Origin: Deinococcus ficus
GTDB taxonomy: Bacteria; Deinococcota; Deinococci; Deinococcales; Deinococcaceae
Reading direction: 5' to 3'
Assembly (NCBI RefSeq): GCF_003444775.1
Contig: NZ_CP021082.1
Location: 578,682-642,681 of the forward strand
DNA: 64,000 bases
Shown: positions 62,458-64,000 of the stretch, one piece after another
Numbering within the stretch: position 1 is the first letter of the stretch
Layout: the number at the start of each line of letters is the position of its first letter
Notes under the pieces: generated by a model
What the model was told of the DNA's origin: nothing
Seen by the model: the letters and a program-made list of their open reading frames with translations, nothing else
Databases searched by the model: none
Translations under genes and position numbers: made by a program

Positions 62458-63317
62458 GGTACCAGTTCATCCGAGACCACCGCGAGCAGTACCGCCTGGA
62501 CGTGATGTGCCGGGTCCTGGAGGTATCGGTGAGCGGGTACCACAGTTGGCGGAGAAGGCCGATTTCCAAGCGCACGCAGCAGGATGCGCTGCTCCAGCAG
62601 CGCATCCGAGACACTCACCAACGCAGCAAAGGACGTTACGGGGCACCACGCGTTCACGCAGAACTGCGAGCTGAAGGTCTCCGGGTCTCCCGGAAGCGGG
62701 TCGCGCGCCTGATGCGCCTGGGTGGTCTGCGGGCCAAAGGAAAGCGCCGTTGGGTGCAAACCACGCACAGCAGTCACACCATGCCGGTCTGCCCGAATCT
62801 GCTGGCACGCCAGTTTGAGGTGCAGCAGCCGAATCAGGTGTGGGCGTCAGACCTGACGTTCCTGCCCACCCGGGAAGGCTGGCTGTACCTGGCCGTCACC
62901 CTGGACCTGCATTCGCGGGCGGTGGTGGGCTACGCCATGGACACGCAGATGCCGGCCACCTTGCCGCTGGCTGCCCTTCAGATGGCTGCCCGGCGCCGTC
63001 TTCCATCTCCCGGTCTGATGCATCACAGTGACCGGGGCAGTCAATACGCGAGTGGGCTCTTTCAGGCAGAACTGGCCCGCATGCGGGCCAGAGGCAGTAT
63101 GAGCCGCAAGGGGGATTGCTGGGACAATGCCGTGGTGGAAAGCTTCTTCAGCTCCCTGAAACGGGAGCTGATGGACGAGAACATCTTTGAGACTCGAGAG
63201 GTGGCCCGACAGGCGGTGTTCGAATTCATCGAGGTCTTCTACAACCGCCAGCGTCGCCATTCCACCCTGGGCTACTTGACGCCCCACGAGTTCGAACGGC
63301 AAGCTACAGCCGCTTAA
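62454..63317 (+). CDS. IS3-family transposase OrfB
   Basis: 287 residues with an HTH_21-type start (RYGAPRVHAELRAEGLRVSR) and the integrase core. The DDE acids are in VWASDLTFLP, MHHSDRGSQYAS and DNAVVESFFSSLKRE, and the ending is YNRQRRHSTLGYLTPHEFE. Intact, so the element may still move. Confidence 0.92.
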   Translation: MRYQFIRDHREQYRLDVMCRVLEVSVSGYHSWRRRPISKRTQQDALLQQRIRDTHQRSKGRYGAPRVHAELRAEGLRVSRKRVARLMRLGGLRAKGKRRWVQTTHSSHTMPVCPNLLARQFEVQQPNQVWASDLTFLPTREGWLYLAVTLDLHSRAVVGYAMDTQMPATLPLAALQMAARRRLPSPGLMHHSDRGSQYASGLFQAELARMRARGSMSRKGDCWDNAVVESFFSSLKRELMDENIFETREVARQAVFEFIEVFYNRQRRHSTLGYLTPHEFERQATAA

Positions 63318-63366
63318 CTTCAGCTACGCAGTGTCGGGGCAAGCCCAGTGTTCCAGCCTCTTGGCT

Positions 63367-63372
63367 TAGCGT
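63367..63372 (+). promoter_or_regulatory. -10 box of the P-loop gene
   Basis: TAGCGT ends 6 nt before ATG 63379; it lies just outside the IS3-family element, so the gene keeps its own promoter core. Confidence 0.35.
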
Positions 63373-63378
63373 GCGGGC

Positions 63379-63936
63379 ATGCTTTATGTCATCGGTGGCG
63401 CTGCTGGCTCGGGGAAGTCCACCATCCTCCCCCTCCTGCGTGCGTCTCTCCCCACGGTGGAGTGGCACGACTTCGACGAACGCTGGAAGGGCGGCGGGAA
63501 GGTCGAGCGTCAGCACCTCCTTGAAGAGTGGATGCAGGCCGCGCTCCAGGCGGAAGGGGATTTCGGCCTGCTCGGTCCGTGCCCGCTGGGCGAAGTGCTC
63601 GCCGCGCCCTCCACGCCGAGACTGCCAGGCGTTCGACATCTCCTGCTGGACGTGAGCGATGTCGAGCGCATCGCGCGACTGCGCGCCCGGAGTGACGGAC
63701 TCGCGTCACAGGACATGCTGAACTGGGCGGCGTGGATGCGGGCCCATCAGGCTTACCCGGACTGGCGTCCTGACGTTCTGATGGACGGCAGCTGGCATGA
63801 AATGTGCTGGGCGCGATGGCATGAACGCCCCGGTGTGTCGTGGCCTGGAGTGACCGTCGACGTGACCGGTCTGACGCCTGAGCGGACGGCCATACGCGTG
63901 GTGACCTGGATCAATGGCCCAGCTGCCCCGCGCTGA
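63379..63936 (+). CDS. Small P-loop NTPase/kinase-like protein
   Basis: 185 residues. The Walker A loop is at the N-terminus (MLYVIGGAAGSGKSTILPLL), then WHDFDERW, which could place an acidic residue at the base-binding strand, and LLLDVSDVERIARLRAR in the lid region. The size and layout resemble nucleoside or shikimate-type kinases and small AAA proteins; the substrate is unknown. It starts 37 nt after the IS3-family element. Confidence 0.78.
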   Translation: MLYVIGGAAGSGKSTILPLLRASLPTVEWHDFDERWKGGGKVERQHLLEEWMQAALQAEGDFGLLGPCPLGEVLAAPSTPRLPGVRHLLLDVSDVERIARLRARSDGLASQDMLNWAAWMRAHQAYPDWRPDVLMDGSWHEMCWARWHERPGVSWPGVTVDVTGLTPERTAIRVVTWINGPAAPR

Positions 63937-64000
63937 ACGAACCCGGTTCGCCTCGGGTGTGAGCCACCCGTTGATTGAGACGTCTTTCTCGGCGCCCTGA
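63937..64000. other. Short right-edge stretch, no gene seen
   Basis: The last 64 bases follow the P-loop gene; an inverted repeat GAACCCGGTTCG is near its start. No coding frame can be judged. Confidence 0.3.

Larger units (their letters stand above)
62106..63341 (+). mobile_element. IS3-family insertion sequence, about 1236 bp
   Basis: Imperfect terminal inverted repeats: the left end is TGACCCGATATGGCGTAGAT and the right end, complemented, TGCCCCGACACTGCGTAGCT; 23 of 31 bases match. It carries orfA and orfB in the typical arrangement. No clear 3-4 bp target duplication is seen (GGG left, AGC right), so the insertion is old or the ends were altered. Confidence 0.85.

Overview
The window is a GC-rich stretch of bacterial chromosome or megaplasmid that most resembles Deinococcus. 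The evidence is a BTAD-type regulator, long exported proteins built from DUF11-like repeats together with an outer-membrane-type beta-barrel, many GAF/GGDEF sensors, and start codons lying only 5-9 nt downstream of TANNNT -10 boxes. That last feature is the leaderless-mRNA arrangement known from Deinococcus. No rRNA, tRNA or CRISPR array was seen.

Left part (1-16.8 kb): a truncated PAS-GAF sensor gene, a broken aminoglycoside-phosphotransferase-like gene and a BTAD/SARP regulator precede a minus-strand exopolysaccharide locus (about 15.9 to 4.6 kb). Read in transcription order, the locus encodes a pseudo-receiver winged-helix regulator, a 61-residue coiled-coil protein, a PelF-type glycosyltransferase, a polytopic membrane protein, a LegB-like dehydratase, a sugar nucleotidyltransferase, a second epimerase, a large lipoprotein resembling the fungal deacetylase Agd3 (CE18), and two GH114 proteins. 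PelF, deacetylase and GH114 hydrolase are the parts expected for a cationic, partly deacetylated galactosamine-type polymer (Pel/galactosaminogalactan-like).

Middle (16.8-30.5 kb): an IS5-family element sits exactly at the stop codon of a zinc alcohol dehydrogenase operon. Then follow a receiver-only response regulator, DinB, GNAT, a frameshifted AraC regulator, an MFS pump, a DHCW cupin, a PAS-AraC regulator, an EamA exporter, an SDR/FAD-oxidoreductase pair and an unrecognised 350-residue protein.

Envelope operon (30.5-42.9 kb, minus): five tightly spaced genes encode exported DUF11-type proteins, one ending in a predicted large beta-barrel and one carrying a parallel beta-helix. Upstream lies a GAF-GAF-degenerate GGDEF-winged-helix regulator, with three TTCA-N6-TGAA repeats between.

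Right part (45.4-64 kb): a cobalamin-riboswitch operon holds nicO, cobN (with a fused 2Fe-2S ferredoxin-like domain), a methyltransferase and a ChlI/ChlD-type chelatase subunit. Divergent from it is an iron-type ABC binding protein behind a Fur-like box. The end of the window has small exported or membrane proteins, an ankyrin protein, two diguanylate-cyclase-type proteins, an SDR, an IS3-family element and a small P-loop protein.
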